Source: an uncultured Corynebacterium sp. (GTDB lineage Bacteria; Actinomycetota; Actinomycetes; Mycobacteriales; Mycobacteriaceae). From it: a stretch of 64,000 nt of DNA. The DNA is taken from contig CAMIFC010000003.1 of assembly GCA_946220775.1 (NCBI GenBank), positions 62,001 to 126,000 of the forward strand, read 5' to 3'. This document shows positions 1 through 8,551 of the stretch, piece by piece. The translations under genes were made by a program, and so were the position numbers. The notes under the pieces were generated by a model. That model saw only the letters and a list, made by a program, of their open reading frames with translations. It was not told the origin of the DNA and ran no database searches. Each line of letters opens with the position of its first letter. The first letter of the stretch is position 1.

Positions 1-1497
1 TTCTCGTTGGTTTTCGAGCTCATGGCGACGCGTTTCTACGGCATGGGCACGCTGCACGATCGTGTCATTGGCCTGGTACTGAGCGAACGAACGCTCCAAA
101 ATGCGGTGAGATTCCTGCCATCCCTTCGTCGCGATGAGGTTCACCGCCATGTTGTAGCCAGGCCGGAACGTCGAATCCAACGGGTAAGTTCGCGTCGACG
201 CCAACGCTCCCACCGCATACGGGTCGATGTGTTGATTCCACAGCACTACAGCGTTTCCCACCGTGTCGATGCCACGCCGCCCCGCGCGACCCGTCAGCTG
301 GGTGTACTGCCCGGGAGTCAGGTCAACGTGCGACTCACCGTTGAATTTAATCAGCTTTTCTAGGACGACAGTCCGCGCCGGCATATTGATTCCCAACGCC
401 AGGGTCTCGGTGGCGAAACAGACCTTCAACAGGCCACGGCTGAACAGGTTCTCCACAATGTGCCGGAACGCCGGCAGCATTCCCGCATGGTGGGCCGCAA
501 ATCCCCGCGAGAGTGCCCGACGCCACTGGCGGAACCCCAGCACTGCGAGGTCTTCCTTCGCGATGCCCGCGACTCCTTCATCCACGGTTTTCAGGATTTC
601 TTGCTGCTGCTCGTGAGTCGTCAGTTCAACGCGAGACACGAGCAGCTGGCGAACCGCCGAATCGCAACCAATGCGGGAGAAAATGAAGTAAATCGCTGGC
701 AGCATATTCGCAGCGCCCAGCTGGGCCACCACATCTTCCCGCTTGGGACCACGACGCTTGCCTAGCTCTGCTGCCCTACTGCACGCAGACAACACCGCGC
801 GGTTGACGTTATCGACGTGCCCCTCCCCCAAATGACCCTTCGGCTTCTGGAATAGTGGCATGATTTTGGAGCCGACCATCATGTATTGGTTTAACGGCAC
901 AGGGCGCTCGTCTGTGACGATCGTGTCCGTCGCACCGCGAACGGTGCTGAGCCAGCCACCGAACTCCTCCACGTTGGAGACCGTGGCGGACAGAGAGACA
1001 AGAATCACCCGAGGATCCAGATTGAGGATCGCTTCCTCCCAGACGGGGCCACGCGATGGGTCCGCCAAGAAGTGCACCTCATCCATCACCACGTGGGTGA
1101 GAGTCCGCAACCGCTCTGAGTCTGCGTAAATCATGTTGCGCAGAACCTCGGTGGTCATCACCACGATCGGGGCATCCCCGTTGATCGTCACGTCACCGGT
1201 GAGCAACCCGACGTGCTGTTCACCATAGATTGCGCACAAGTCATGAAACTTCTGATTACTCAGTGCCTTAATCGGCGTGGTGTAAAAGCACGTGCCGTCA
1301 TTGTGAAAGGCGGTGTAGACGGCGAACTCGCCGATGACCGTTTTTCCCGCTCCCGTGGGCGCACCAACGAGGACGCCACGACCTTGTGCAATGGCCTCCG
1401 CGGCATCCAGTTGGAACTTGTCCAGCGGGAAAGAATACTGCCGCTGGAACTCGAGAACGACCGGCGAGTAGCTGGATGAAGATGACTGTTCAGACAT
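1..1497 (-). CDS. helY: Ski2/Mtr4-like DEVH-box helicase, 3' part missing
   Basis: Superfamily 2 RNA/DNA helicase, cut by the left edge of the window; about 499 N-terminal residues are visible. The reading frame starts MSEQSSSSSYSPVVLEF at the ATG ending at 1497. It carries a Walker A motif GAPTGAGKT (around residue 41), the DEVH box in VMDEVHFLADPSRG, the SAT motif in LVSLSATVSN, and motif VI in QLTGRAGRRGID. This order is that of the actinobacterial HelY family, related to yeast Ski2/Mtr4, which is thought to act in RNA turnover. It lies directly downstream of tatC on the same strand, as in mycobacteria. The function is inferred from family; the C-terminal domains cannot be seen. Confidence 0.9.
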   Translation of the reverse strand, partial: MSEQSSSSSYSPVVLEFQRQYSFPLDKFQLDAAEAIAQGRGVLVGAPTGAGKTVIGEFAVYTAFHNDGTCFYTTPIKALSNQKFHDLCAIYGEQHVGLLTGDVTINGDAPIVVMTTEVLRNMIYADSERLRTLTHVVMDEVHFLADPSRGPVWEEAILNLDPRVILVSLSATVSNVEEFGGWLSTVRGATDTIVTDERPVPLNQYMMVGSKIMPLFQKPKGHLGEGHVDNVNRAVLSACSRAAELGKRRGPKREDVVAQLGAANMLPAIYFIFSRIGCDSAVRQLLVSRVELTTHEQQQEILKTVDEGVAGIAKEDLAVLGFRQWRRALSRGFAAHHAGMLPAFRHIVENLFSRGLLKVCFATETLALGINMPARTVVLEKLIKFNGESHVDLTPGQYTQLTGRAGRRGIDTVGNAVVLWNQHIDPYAVGALASTRTYPLDSTFRPGYNMAVNLIATKGWQESHRILERSFAQYQANDTIVQRAHAVETRRHELENQRE

Positions 1498-1526
1498 ATG
1501 CTCACCAGCATAACTGCCTAGCCAGG

Positions 1527-2558
1527 TTAGGCGCCGTCCCCGGGGGACTCATCGCGGAAAACCTCCGCGTAATTGAAGGAATTGCGCTTGGCTGTACCGC
1601 TGCTGCTTCCGATGGCAGACGCAGCTTCGACTGGCGCGGCGGAATCGACGGCGTCTGCAGCTGCCACTGGACTAGTGGCGTCCACATCCCAATCCGGATT
1701 ATTCGCATTGCGCTTCTTACGGCGACGATCATTGAACCAGATGATGAGGTACGCGATTTCCATCATGAGCGTGAGGGACAGGCCCAACCCGATCATGGAA
1801 AACGGATCGGCGGGCGTGATCACCGCGGCGAAAGCGAACAATCCGACGATGATGTAACGACGCTTGGAGCTGATCTGCTTGTACGTGATCAGGCCGGCGA
1901 AACTCAGCATCACGGTCAGCAGCGGCAATTCGAAGCTGACGCCGAAAATCAGCAACAGTCCCAGCATGAAGCCGAAGTACTGCTGCCCTGTCAATGCGGC
2001 AATTTGCGCCTCTTCACCCACCGTGAGCAGGAAGTAAAGGCCATTGTGTAGGACGAGGTAAGCCAACGTAGCGCCCACCACGAACAGCAGACCAGCGAGC
2101 ATGGAGACCGACATGGTCCAACGCTTTTCGTTCTTGCGTAGCCCAGGGGTGATGAAGCCCCAGATTTGGCCGAGCCACACGGGAGACATTAGGACGATGC
2201 CCGCGAGGAAGCCGACCTTCATGCGGAGCAGGAACATTTCGAACGGGCTGGTCGCCAACAAGCGACATTCGCCATTGGCGCTGCCAAACCGTGCCTCGGG
2301 AGGCAGTTGGCAATAAGGCTGACGCAGAATTTCGCCCAAGCTTGGGATGGGGCCGATATTGCTGCCGTACCACCAGTAGCCGAAGATGGTGCCGATCAAA
2401 ATGAAGATGAGGGCGATGACCAACCGCCGACGTATTTCCTGGATATGCGACACGATGCTCATCGTGCCGTCGACATTCTTAGGACGCCGACGGCGCACAC
2501 CTCGGCGGCGAGCGCTGACCTTAGCGACCTCGTTCTCCGCAATTTGGGATTGAGACAT
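1527..2558 (-). CDS. tatC: Sec-independent protein translocase TatC
   Basis: TatC is the six-helix membrane receptor that binds twin-arginine signal peptides and recruits TatA. The 343-residue product has an Arg-rich cytoplasmic N-terminus, then the typical MSIVSHIQEIRRRLVIAL start of the core (around residue 33) and hydrophobic segments along the chain, including FGVSFELPLL and the conserved TPADPFSM segment. The tail beyond about residue 285 is hydrophilic and Ala/Ser-rich, longer than in Escherichia coli. tatA lies 12 bases upstream, so the two probably form one transcript. The upstream Shine-Dalgarno is weak. The next downstream gene is the helicase. Identification is secure. Confidence 0.95.
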   Translation of the reverse strand: MSQSQIAENEVAKVSARRRGVRRRRPKNVDGTMSIVSHIQEIRRRLVIALIFILIGTIFGYWWYGSNIGPIPSLGEILRQPYCQLPPEARFGSANGECRLLATSPFEMFLLRMKVGFLAGIVLMSPVWLGQIWGFITPGLRKNEKRWTMSVSMLAGLLFVVGATLAYLVLHNGLYFLLTVGEEAQIAALTGQQYFGFMLGLLLIFGVSFELPLLTVMLSFAGLITYKQISSKRRYIIVGLFAFAAVITPADPFSMIGLGLSLTLMMEIAYLIIWFNDRRRKKRNANNPDWDVDATSPVAAADAVDSAAPVEAASAIGSSSGTAKRNSFNYAEVFRDESPGDGA

Positions 2559-2570
2559 TCTGTCTAAGAA

Positions 2571-2837
2571 TTAACGCCCGTTGGATTCGGACTGGTTGTC
2601 AGCCTGCTGGCCATTTGCGTGCAGGTTTGGCTGATTGGCCTGCGCGCGCTGCTGCTCGATTGCCTGTGGTCCAGTGGAATCATCAGCGGAAGCACTGGTC
2701 TTCATTTCGTCCATCTCCGACTTGAAGATACGCATGGAACGCCCCAGAGAGCGCGCAGCATTTGGCAGCTTGGAGGCGCCGAAAACCAGCAGGACGACCA
2801 AGACCAAAATAAGAATATGGCTGCCGGAGAAGCCCAT
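2571..2837 (-). CDS. tatA: Twin-arginine translocase subunit TatA
   Basis: The 88-residue protein has one N-terminal membrane helix (ILILVLVVLLVFGASKLP) ending in the FG hinge, then an amphipathic helix (ARSLGRSMRIFKSEM) and a polar tail rich in Gln and Asn. This is the TatA/TatE pattern; TatA forms the pore-like assembly with TatC that exports folded proteins. The ATG at 2837 has an AAAGG-type ribosome-binding site upstream. tatC follows immediately and pafC precedes it after about 80 bases. A TatB-type protein is not seen here. Confidence 0.95.
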   Translation of the reverse strand: MGFSGSHILILVLVVLLVFGASKLPNAARSLGRSMRIFKSEMDEMKTSASADDSTGPQAIEQQRAQANQPNLHANGQQADNQSESNGR

Positions 2838-2917
2838 GGGAAGATGACCTTTCGTTGTACGAACTCGGCCAACGAGTATTGACCTTTGAAGATTCTAGCG
2901 CATTTCGAATGCTTATA

Positions 2918-4084
2918 TCAGTCTACATGTGCGCAGCTTGAACGCATTTCGGGGAATCGGCCACGATACGCCGAAATGCCGGCGATGGCCCGGCGACGTG
3001 TGCGCTCCGCCACTTCTGTTGGCTCAATCTGAGAGATTCCCGCGGCGTTTGCAACCAAAAAACGCTCCAGCCACGCGCCCGTATCCGGCATGGCAACGAC
3101 CACGCCATCCTTGGCAACGGGGTCGACATCATCCACGACCCACATGGGGAAGTACTCCAGCATCCACTTTGATTGTGCACTGAGCTCCAACTGCGCCCAT
3201 TCCTTGGCAGCCGAAAAATTAAATGGGTCTGCCCCATCGATGCTGCTGACCTGAGCCCGTGGTGCGCTTCCCGCTTCCTCGACATTGAACTCGACAAACC
3301 GATCCAATCGGAAGTGGCGTTGCGGGGCATGCTGTTTTTTTCGAGCGAGCAGGTACTGCCGGCCGTTGGCGACACGAATCTCATCGGGGATCAATCGGCG
3401 CCAGCGGGTGGCGTCCTGAGAAATTGAGGTATATAGCACGTTGACCATGCGCCGCTGTGCGATGGCGTCATGAAGCGTGGTCAGTACGTCTGCAGATTCT
3501 GGTGTTTGGAATTCCGTCATCTGTTCACTAGGTTGCGACGCGGCTGCATCCTCCAGCTCGACTGCATTGGCCTGCGGGGATGTTTCTTGATTGGCGGAAC
3601 CCAATTCTTCAGATTTTTTCCGCGCCCCAACCGGGCGAGGAACGCGAGCCCCCTGCGGGGAACGACGAGCCTCATCAGCGATTTCCCGGTTCTTCCGCAT
3701 CAATGCGTGCAACTTGTCCGCCAGAGAATCCACGGCAGCGTGTTTGCCAGCAGGCAAACTATCGCGCAGCGATTCCAGGTTAAGCAGCAGAACGCCCGTC
3801 TCCATGGACGTCAGCCGTAACGGACCGTCGAGCCCTGCAGTGAAAGACACATCAGCGGAGGTTTTGGTCGTCGAGACGTCCACCAAAGAACCTGGCAGAT
3901 AGCCAGGTAGTCCGCACACGCTGAGCTCGTCGAGCTCCCGGCGAATCTGTGGAATGCTGATCTGCAGTGCATTGGACGCCTGCATCAGCGAACCATCTGG
4001 ATTATTTATCAGCCAAGATAACAGCGACATGGTTTGCAGGAACTGCGCTGCGCTGCGGCCAAGATCGTCATTCGACTGAGGCAT
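2918..4084 (-). CDS. pafC: WYL-domain regulator PafC
   Basis: The 388-residue protein has an N-terminal winged-helix region (residues about 10-75) and a WYL domain (residues about 215-300, with NVLYTSISQDATRW and the Arg-rich HFRLDRF stretch). PafB and PafC form a heterodimer that activates the LexA/RecA-independent DNA damage response in mycobacteria, where they are encoded beside pafA. I chose the ATG ending at 4084 because it has a strong GGAAAGGAG site and overlaps the pafB TAA by one base, indicating translational coupling. A longer in-frame extension upstream lies inside pafB and is not needed. A segment around residues 130-190 is low-complexity and probably a linker. Confidence 0.88.
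   Translation of the reverse strand: MPQSNDDLGRSAAQFLQTMSLLSWLINNPDGSLMQASNALQISIPQIRRELDELSVCGLPGYLPGSLVDVSTTKTSADVSFTAGLDGPLRLTSMETGVLLLNLESLRDSLPAGKHAAVDSLADKLHALMRKNREIADEARRSPQGARVPRPVGARKKSEELGSANQETSPQANAVELEDAAASQPSEQMTEFQTPESADVLTTLHDAIAQRRMVNVLYTSISQDATRWRRLIPDEIRVANGRQYLLARKKQHAPQRHFRLDRFVEFNVEEAGSAPRAQVSSIDGADPFNFSAAKEWAQLELSAQSKWMLEYFPMWVVDDVDPVAKDGVVVAMPDTGAWLERFLVANAAGISQIEPTEVAERTRRRAIAGISAYRGRFPEMRSSCAHVD
3409..3416 (+). repeat. Dispersed motif TGGCGTCC
   Basis: The copy inside pafC has G-rich sequence before it (GCGGG) and AT-rich sequence after it (TGAGAAATT). Confidence 0.6.
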
Positions 4085-5196
4085 TATTGGCTCCTTTCCG
4101 CGGTGGCAACGGCAGCCTCCAACAGAGCCACCACATCGTGGACGGCCTCCGCCGGTTCGGTTACGAGCACGTCCGGCGCATAGCTGGCGACGGTATTGAC
4201 GAGCCAATCATGGTCGACCGGCCCGATCTCCGCGGTGGTGATGCCATCGATGGCCCGCACATTGTGCGCTTGATGCCTCAACTCCGCACCACCATCTCCA
4301 TGGAATTCCAGAGTGGCGGTGATCATGCGGCTGCGACCGGCCAGCCCAAGCTGGATGAGATCCTGTGGGCTCATGGGACGCCCAGAATCGGCGTGTTCCC
4401 GCGGCGGGGGCGTCTTGGAAAACTCGGCGAGCACCTCCACGTCAGCGATGCGGGAGAGCCGGAACGTTCGCTGAGCTTGGCGTTTGAGGTCAAAACCGGT
4501 CAGATACACTCTCCCACCGTGACCGCCGTATGCCCAAGGTTCAATGGTGCGTAGTTCGGGTTCGGCGAGCAGCGATCGGTAGTACCAAAAAGACACGCGA
4601 AGGTTGTTATCCAGTGCGCGGAAAATGGCGTCGATGCTGGTCTGGTTCAGCTCGGTATGGTCAGGAACCGGGCACACGACCGATTCGCGGGGCCGCCGGA
4701 TCCCCGTTCCTGCGAGTTTTTGATAGGCGCGAGCCGTCGCACTGGCAAGGCTGTGGGGGTTGCCGACGATGTTGTGTGGATTGCTGGGATCGAGGGTAAA
4801 CGCCCATTGCGTTGCAGCGGCGATGATTTGTTGCTCATCCTCGGTGAAGCTGGTTTCGGTGAGAAACACCTGGTCGGGATCTAGCCACCAGTGATCCTCA
4901 TTGACCCAATCGTCGGCCGAGTCTTCTGCAGCATTCGTGCTAGCAATGCCCAAGCTATTTCCAGGAGCACCCTGGATGTCGATCCCCAGTTTGGCGAGCT
5001 CGGCGCGATCTCGGCGAAAGGTCCTGGTACGCGACTCGTCTTTCCCGTTGTAGCCCGCCACGTTCCTGATTAGCCACGTGGTGGAGCGTGGACTCGGCGC
5101 GTCAATCAGCGCAATGACCAGGTTAAATAGCCTGGACGCTGAGTCTTCCCACGTCACTTTACGCGCCCGGTTTCGGTGTTGTGGTTGAGCAGCCAT
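4084..5196 (-). CDS. pafB: WYL-domain regulator PafB
   Basis: The 370-residue protein has an N-terminal winged-helix DNA-binding region (SRLFNLVIALIDAPSP onward) and a WYL domain around residues 185-260 with VSFWYYRSLLAEPE and RTFRLSRI. It is the partner of PafC in the mycobacterial DNA damage activator; the WYL domain is thought to sense single-stranded nucleic acid. Its ATG follows the pafA TAA with no gap (TAAATG), and its own stop overlaps the pafC start. The three pafABC genes are therefore tightly coupled. Its role in this organism is inferred from mycobacteria. Confidence 0.88.
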   Translation of the reverse strand: MAAQPQHRNRARKVTWEDSASRLFNLVIALIDAPSPRSTTWLIRNVAGYNGKDESRTRTFRRDRAELAKLGIDIQGAPGNSLGIASTNAAEDSADDWVNEDHWWLDPDQVFLTETSFTEDEQQIIAAATQWAFTLDPSNPHNIVGNPHSLASATARAYQKLAGTGIRRPRESVVCPVPDHTELNQTSIDAIFRALDNNLRVSFWYYRSLLAEPELRTIEPWAYGGHGGRVYLTGFDLKRQAQRTFRLSRIADVEVLAEFSKTPPPREHADSGRPMSPQDLIQLGLAGRSRMITATLEFHGDGGAELRHQAHNVRAIDGITTAEIGPVDHDWLVNTVASYAPDVLVTEPAEAVHDVVALLEAAVATAERSQ

Positions 5197-6657
5197 TTAC
5201 CCCGCCTGCATGTCCTGAATCATTCGGTCGACGCGCTCATCCACCGCGGCAAAGGGGTCGCCCAGAAGCACTTCTTGGGCATTTTCGCCGTTGATTTTCA
5301 GTCGCATCCAATCGACCGTCACGGAAGTGTCCGTGGCTCGCGCCATCGCGAGGAACCGACCGCGTAGCGCTGCCCGGGTCGTCATCGGCGGCTGCGTTTT
5401 TGCCCGTTCGATCGCGTCTTTCGTCACGATTGAGGACGCCAATCCGCGACGCTCCAAAACGTGGAACAGTCCGCGGTTCGGGTTGATGTCGTGGTAGGTC
5501 AGATCGATCTGAGCGAGGCGAGGATCCGTGAGTTCGAGGTTTCCGCGCTGTGCCATGCGGTCGATGAGGTTTTTCTTAATGACCCAGTCAATATCGCGGG
5601 ACACGGGGGTGAAATCCCCGGTATCGAAGCAATCAAGAACTTTGCCCCACAGTTCAACGACAGGTTCAAGCTGTTCCCGCGGGGTGCCGAGCCAGCCGGA
5701 CTCGGTGCGTTCGGGGTCGGGGCGTTCGTCGAGCCAACGTCGGGCGGCGTCATAAAACGTCCGTTGGATTGCCAACGGGGTGGCCACGTTGCCGTCACGC
5801 AGCCGCATTTCCGTGAGACCGGTGAAGTCTCGTGCGATCTCGCGAATGGCCCGGATTTCATTGGCCATTTCATAGTTCGGGAATTCGATGCCCGCTTCGA
5901 TCATTTCCAGCACGAGCAGCGTGGAACCGATCTTCAGTGCCGTCGTGGTTTCCGACATGTTGGAATCGCCGACGATGACGTGAAGTCGGCGATATTTGCT
6001 GGAGTCCGCATGTGGCTCGTCGCGGGTGTTGATGATCGGACGTGAGCGCGTCGTTGCGGAAGAAATCCCTTCCCACACGTGGTCGGCGCGCTGGCTCATC
6101 ATGTAACCGGGCTCGAAGTTCTCGTTGGGAGCGCCCTGGGCTGGGATGGTGAGCTTGCCCGCACCACAAATCAGTTGCCGAGTCACGAGGAAAGGCAGTA
6201 GGTGCGAGGACAGACTTTTGAGGAGAATCGACCGGCTGATCAAGTAGTTTTCGTGGCAGCCGTAGGAATTACCCATCGAGTCAGTGTTGTTTTTCAACAG
6301 GTACACACTGCCACCGATGCCGCTGTCCGCCAAGGATTCTTCCGCCTGAGCTGCGAGGTCGTGCACCATCTCATCCCCGGCGCGGTCGTAGGCAATGAGC
6401 TGGTGGAGACTATCGCATTCCGCGGTGGCGATTTCTGGGTGGGCGCCCACGTCGAGATAAAGCCGGGACGCGTTGGACGTGTAAATATTCGAGCTGCGGT
6501 ATTTTTCCACCACGGGCGCGAATAGCTGGCGCGAAATCTCGTCCGGACCGAGCCTGCGGGTGCCCTTGAGGACATTCGTGATGCCGTACTCTGTTTCGAC
6601 GCCCATGATCCGGCGGATATGCACGTCCCGTTCCGGTGCGGTGTTGCTCTGTGCCAT
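5197..6657 (-). CDS. pafA: Pup--protein ligase PafA
   Basis: PafA uses ATP to form an isopeptide bond between the C-terminal glutamate of Pup and a lysine of a target protein. The 486-residue length is usual. The N-terminus has the glutamine-synthetase-like nucleotide-binding motif MGVETEYGI (from about residue 18), followed by the conserved YLDVGAHPEIAT and DPRLAQIDLTYHDINP segments shared with Dop. pup lies 9 bases upstream and pafB starts directly after. The Pup encoded here already ends in Glu, so the ligase can act without prior deamidation. Confidence 0.96.
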   Translation of the reverse strand: MAQSNTAPERDVHIRRIMGVETEYGITNVLKGTRRLGPDEISRQLFAPVVEKYRSSNIYTSNASRLYLDVGAHPEIATAECDSLHQLIAYDRAGDEMVHDLAAQAEESLADSGIGGSVYLLKNNTDSMGNSYGCHENYLISRSILLKSLSSHLLPFLVTRQLICGAGKLTIPAQGAPNENFEPGYMMSQRADHVWEGISSATTRSRPIINTRDEPHADSSKYRRLHVIVGDSNMSETTTALKIGSTLLVLEMIEAGIEFPNYEMANEIRAIREIARDFTGLTEMRLRDGNVATPLAIQRTFYDAARRWLDERPDPERTESGWLGTPREQLEPVVELWGKVLDCFDTGDFTPVSRDIDWVIKKNLIDRMAQRGNLELTDPRLAQIDLTYHDINPNRGLFHVLERRGLASSIVTKDAIERAKTQPPMTTRAALRGRFLAMARATDTSVTVDWMRLKINGENAQEVLLGDPFAAVDERVDRMIQDMQAG

Positions 6658-6666
6658 CGTCGGGGT

Positions 6667-6864
6667 TTACTCCCCGCCCTTTTGCACATAGGAACGCACG
6701 AATTCTTCGGCGTTGCTTTCTAGCAGCCCATCAATTTCATCGAGGAGATCATCGGTTCCGGCGACGTGGACTTGTTCCTGGCTGGCACCGGTTGGGGCGC
6801 CGACATCTTGGTCATCATCCTCACGACCGCCACCGCCGTGTACCTGGGATTGCTGTCCACTCAT
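6667..6864 (-). CDS. pup: Prokaryotic ubiquitin-like protein Pup
   Basis: The 65-residue protein is the small, largely disordered tag attached to lysines. It has the Gly-rich N-terminal half (VHGGGGREDDDQD), the coiled-coil-forming segment LLDEIDGLLESNAEEF, and the C-terminal SYVQKGGE. The last residue is Glu rather than Gln, so Dop is not required to prepare it for ligation. The ATG at 6864 has a near-perfect AAAGGAG site 7 bases upstream. It sits between dop and pafA in the expected order. Confidence 0.97.
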   Translation of the reverse strand: MSGQQSQVHGGGGREDDDQDVGAPTGASQEQVHVAGTDDLLDEIDGLLESNAEEFVRSYVQKGGE

Positions 6865-6905
6865 GGAATACTCCTTTAGATCGTCATCCGTTGCTGTGTT
6901 CCAGC

Positions 6906-8516
6906 TTATCCAATGCCCCGCACTCGATTAGGGAGGACATGAGCAATGGTGGCGATCACGTCGGCCAGCCCAGGAACCTCCCTGTCGCGCTCGGAATCCG
7001 CCGACGCGTCTACTGTCCGCTCCCCTAATGGCTCAAGCGCCGTGTCGACGAAATCTGCTCGGGTCGCCTCTAGTGGTTCAGGCAGGTCGATGGCCGTGGC
7101 TGGCTGCCCATCCCACGGGTAGTTCACGATGATGCTGTCCCAGTTCGCTGCCAGGATGTCGTCCGCGTAGTGCTTGACCAATGCCCCGCGAAGCCAGGAA
7201 CGGGTCTGGGTTGGGGCATGATCCACTGCGGCGGTGACGTCCTGATCAGAAACGAGGGTGTGCATACGGCCTCGAGCGACAAGGGCGTGGTACAGACCCT
7301 TGGCGGGGTCGATGTCGTGATATTGGATGTCGATCAGCGCCATGCGGGGGTCGGACCACTCCAATCCCCGGGCTCGGTAGCCACGCAGCAGGGAGAGCTT
7401 TGCAGTCCAATCCAGGCGGTCTGCGGTGCTCAGTGGATCGCTGGCCAGGTCGTTGAGGATATCCTCCCAGACCTGTAGGACGTTTCGGTCATCGTCGGTC
7501 AGCGCACCGATTGGTTCCAAGGCGTCGATGACACGGCGGCGGATCTCCCGCTGGATGTCCATTGCCGTCATGCGTGTGGAACCGTACAGCGCCAGCTGCG
7601 CGGTGCAGTCGAGGTCGCGTGATACGCGTTTGACGTCCTCCACCGGTTCAATCAGCTGGAGGTCAGCGAAGTCCGCGCCAGCTGCCACTGCGGACAGCAC
7701 CAGCGCTGTCGTGCCGAACTTTAGGTAGGTCGCGTATTGGCTCAGGTTCGCGTCGCCGATGATGACATGCAGGCGACGCCACTGGTCGGCTGTGGCATGT
7801 GGTTCGTCGCGGGTGTTGACGATGCCACGGTTCAAGGTGGTTTCGAGGGAGATTTCCGTTTCGATGTAGTCCGCGCGCTGAGACACCTGAAAACCGGGCG
7901 TCTCCCCTGCCACTCCCAGGCCGACACGTCCAGCACCAGTGAACACCTGCCGTGTCACGAAGTGTGGAATGAGCGCCTCATGAACGCGTTCCACCTCGAC
8001 GTGCCGGGGATAAAGGTAGTTCTCGTGGGCACCGTAGGATGCGCCCTTGCCGTCGACGTTGTTCTTGTAGATCTTCAGCTCGGGTTGTCCGTCGATTTTT
8101 CCGGACGCCACCGCCGCCGCGTGCATCACCCTGTCACCAGCCTGGTCCCAGACCACGGCATCCCACGCGGAAGTGACCTCCGGGGACGAGTATTCGGGGT
8201 GAGCATGATCGACATAAAACCGGGCGCCCGCCTCGGTGATCACGTTGGCTGCACCCACCGCGTTGGGGTCGAGCACAGGTGCCGCGCCGGACCGGTAACG
8301 GCGTAGGTCGAAGCCACGCGAATCGCGCAACGGGGATTCGGATTCATAGTCCCACCGGGTACGCCGATTGACCCCCTGACCAGAGGCTTCGGCATAGGCG
8401 ATCACTGCCTGGGTACTCGTGTGGATTGGGCTTGCTTCCGGATCATTAACCGCAACGATTCCGAATTCGGTCTCTGAACCCATCACATGGGGCGCGGGGG
8501 TCTGAGGTTGGCTCAC
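6906..8516 (-). CDS. dop: Depupylase/deamidase Dop
   Basis: Dop is a homologue of PafA that removes Pup from substrates and, in species with Pup-Gln, deamidates Pup. The start of the core is HVMGSETEFGIVAVNDPEAS, and the characteristic STQAVIAYA and YHDIDPAKGLYHALV segments follow. I chose the GTG at 8516 (MSQPQTPAPHV...) because an AAGGAG site lies 10 bases upstream; this gives 536 residues. The frame stays open further upstream, but that extension has no support. With Pup ending in Glu, its useful activity here should be depupylation. It is separated from pup by about 40 bases. Confidence 0.94.
   Translation of the reverse strand: MSQPQTPAPHVMGSETEFGIVAVNDPEASPIHTSTQAVIAYAEASGQGVNRRTRWDYESESPLRDSRGFDLRRYRSGAAPVLDPNAVGAANVITEAGARFYVDHAHPEYSSPEVTSAWDAVVWDQAGDRVMHAAAVASGKIDGQPELKIYKNNVDGKGASYGAHENYLYPRHVEVERVHEALIPHFVTRQVFTGAGRVGLGVAGETPGFQVSQRADYIETEISLETTLNRGIVNTRDEPHATADQWRRLHVIIGDANLSQYATYLKFGTTALVLSAVAAGADFADLQLIEPVEDVKRVSRDLDCTAQLALYGSTRMTAMDIQREIRRRVIDALEPIGALTDDDRNVLQVWEDILNDLASDPLSTADRLDWTAKLSLLRGYRARGLEWSDPRMALIDIQYHDIDPAKGLYHALVARGRMHTLVSDQDVTAAVDHAPTQTRSWLRGALVKHYADDILAANWDSIIVNYPWDGQPATAIDLPEPLEATRADFVDTALEPLGERTVDASADSERDREVPGLADVIATIAHVLPNRVRGIG
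8103..8110 (-). repeat. Dispersed motif TGGCGTCC with A-tract
   Basis: On the minus strand TGGCGTCC is followed by GGAAAAATC and preceded by GGCGGCGG, inside dop. Confidence 0.65.
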
Positions 8517-8551
8517 GATGACGGTGCTCCTTGCTGTCGTAGTTGTAGTGT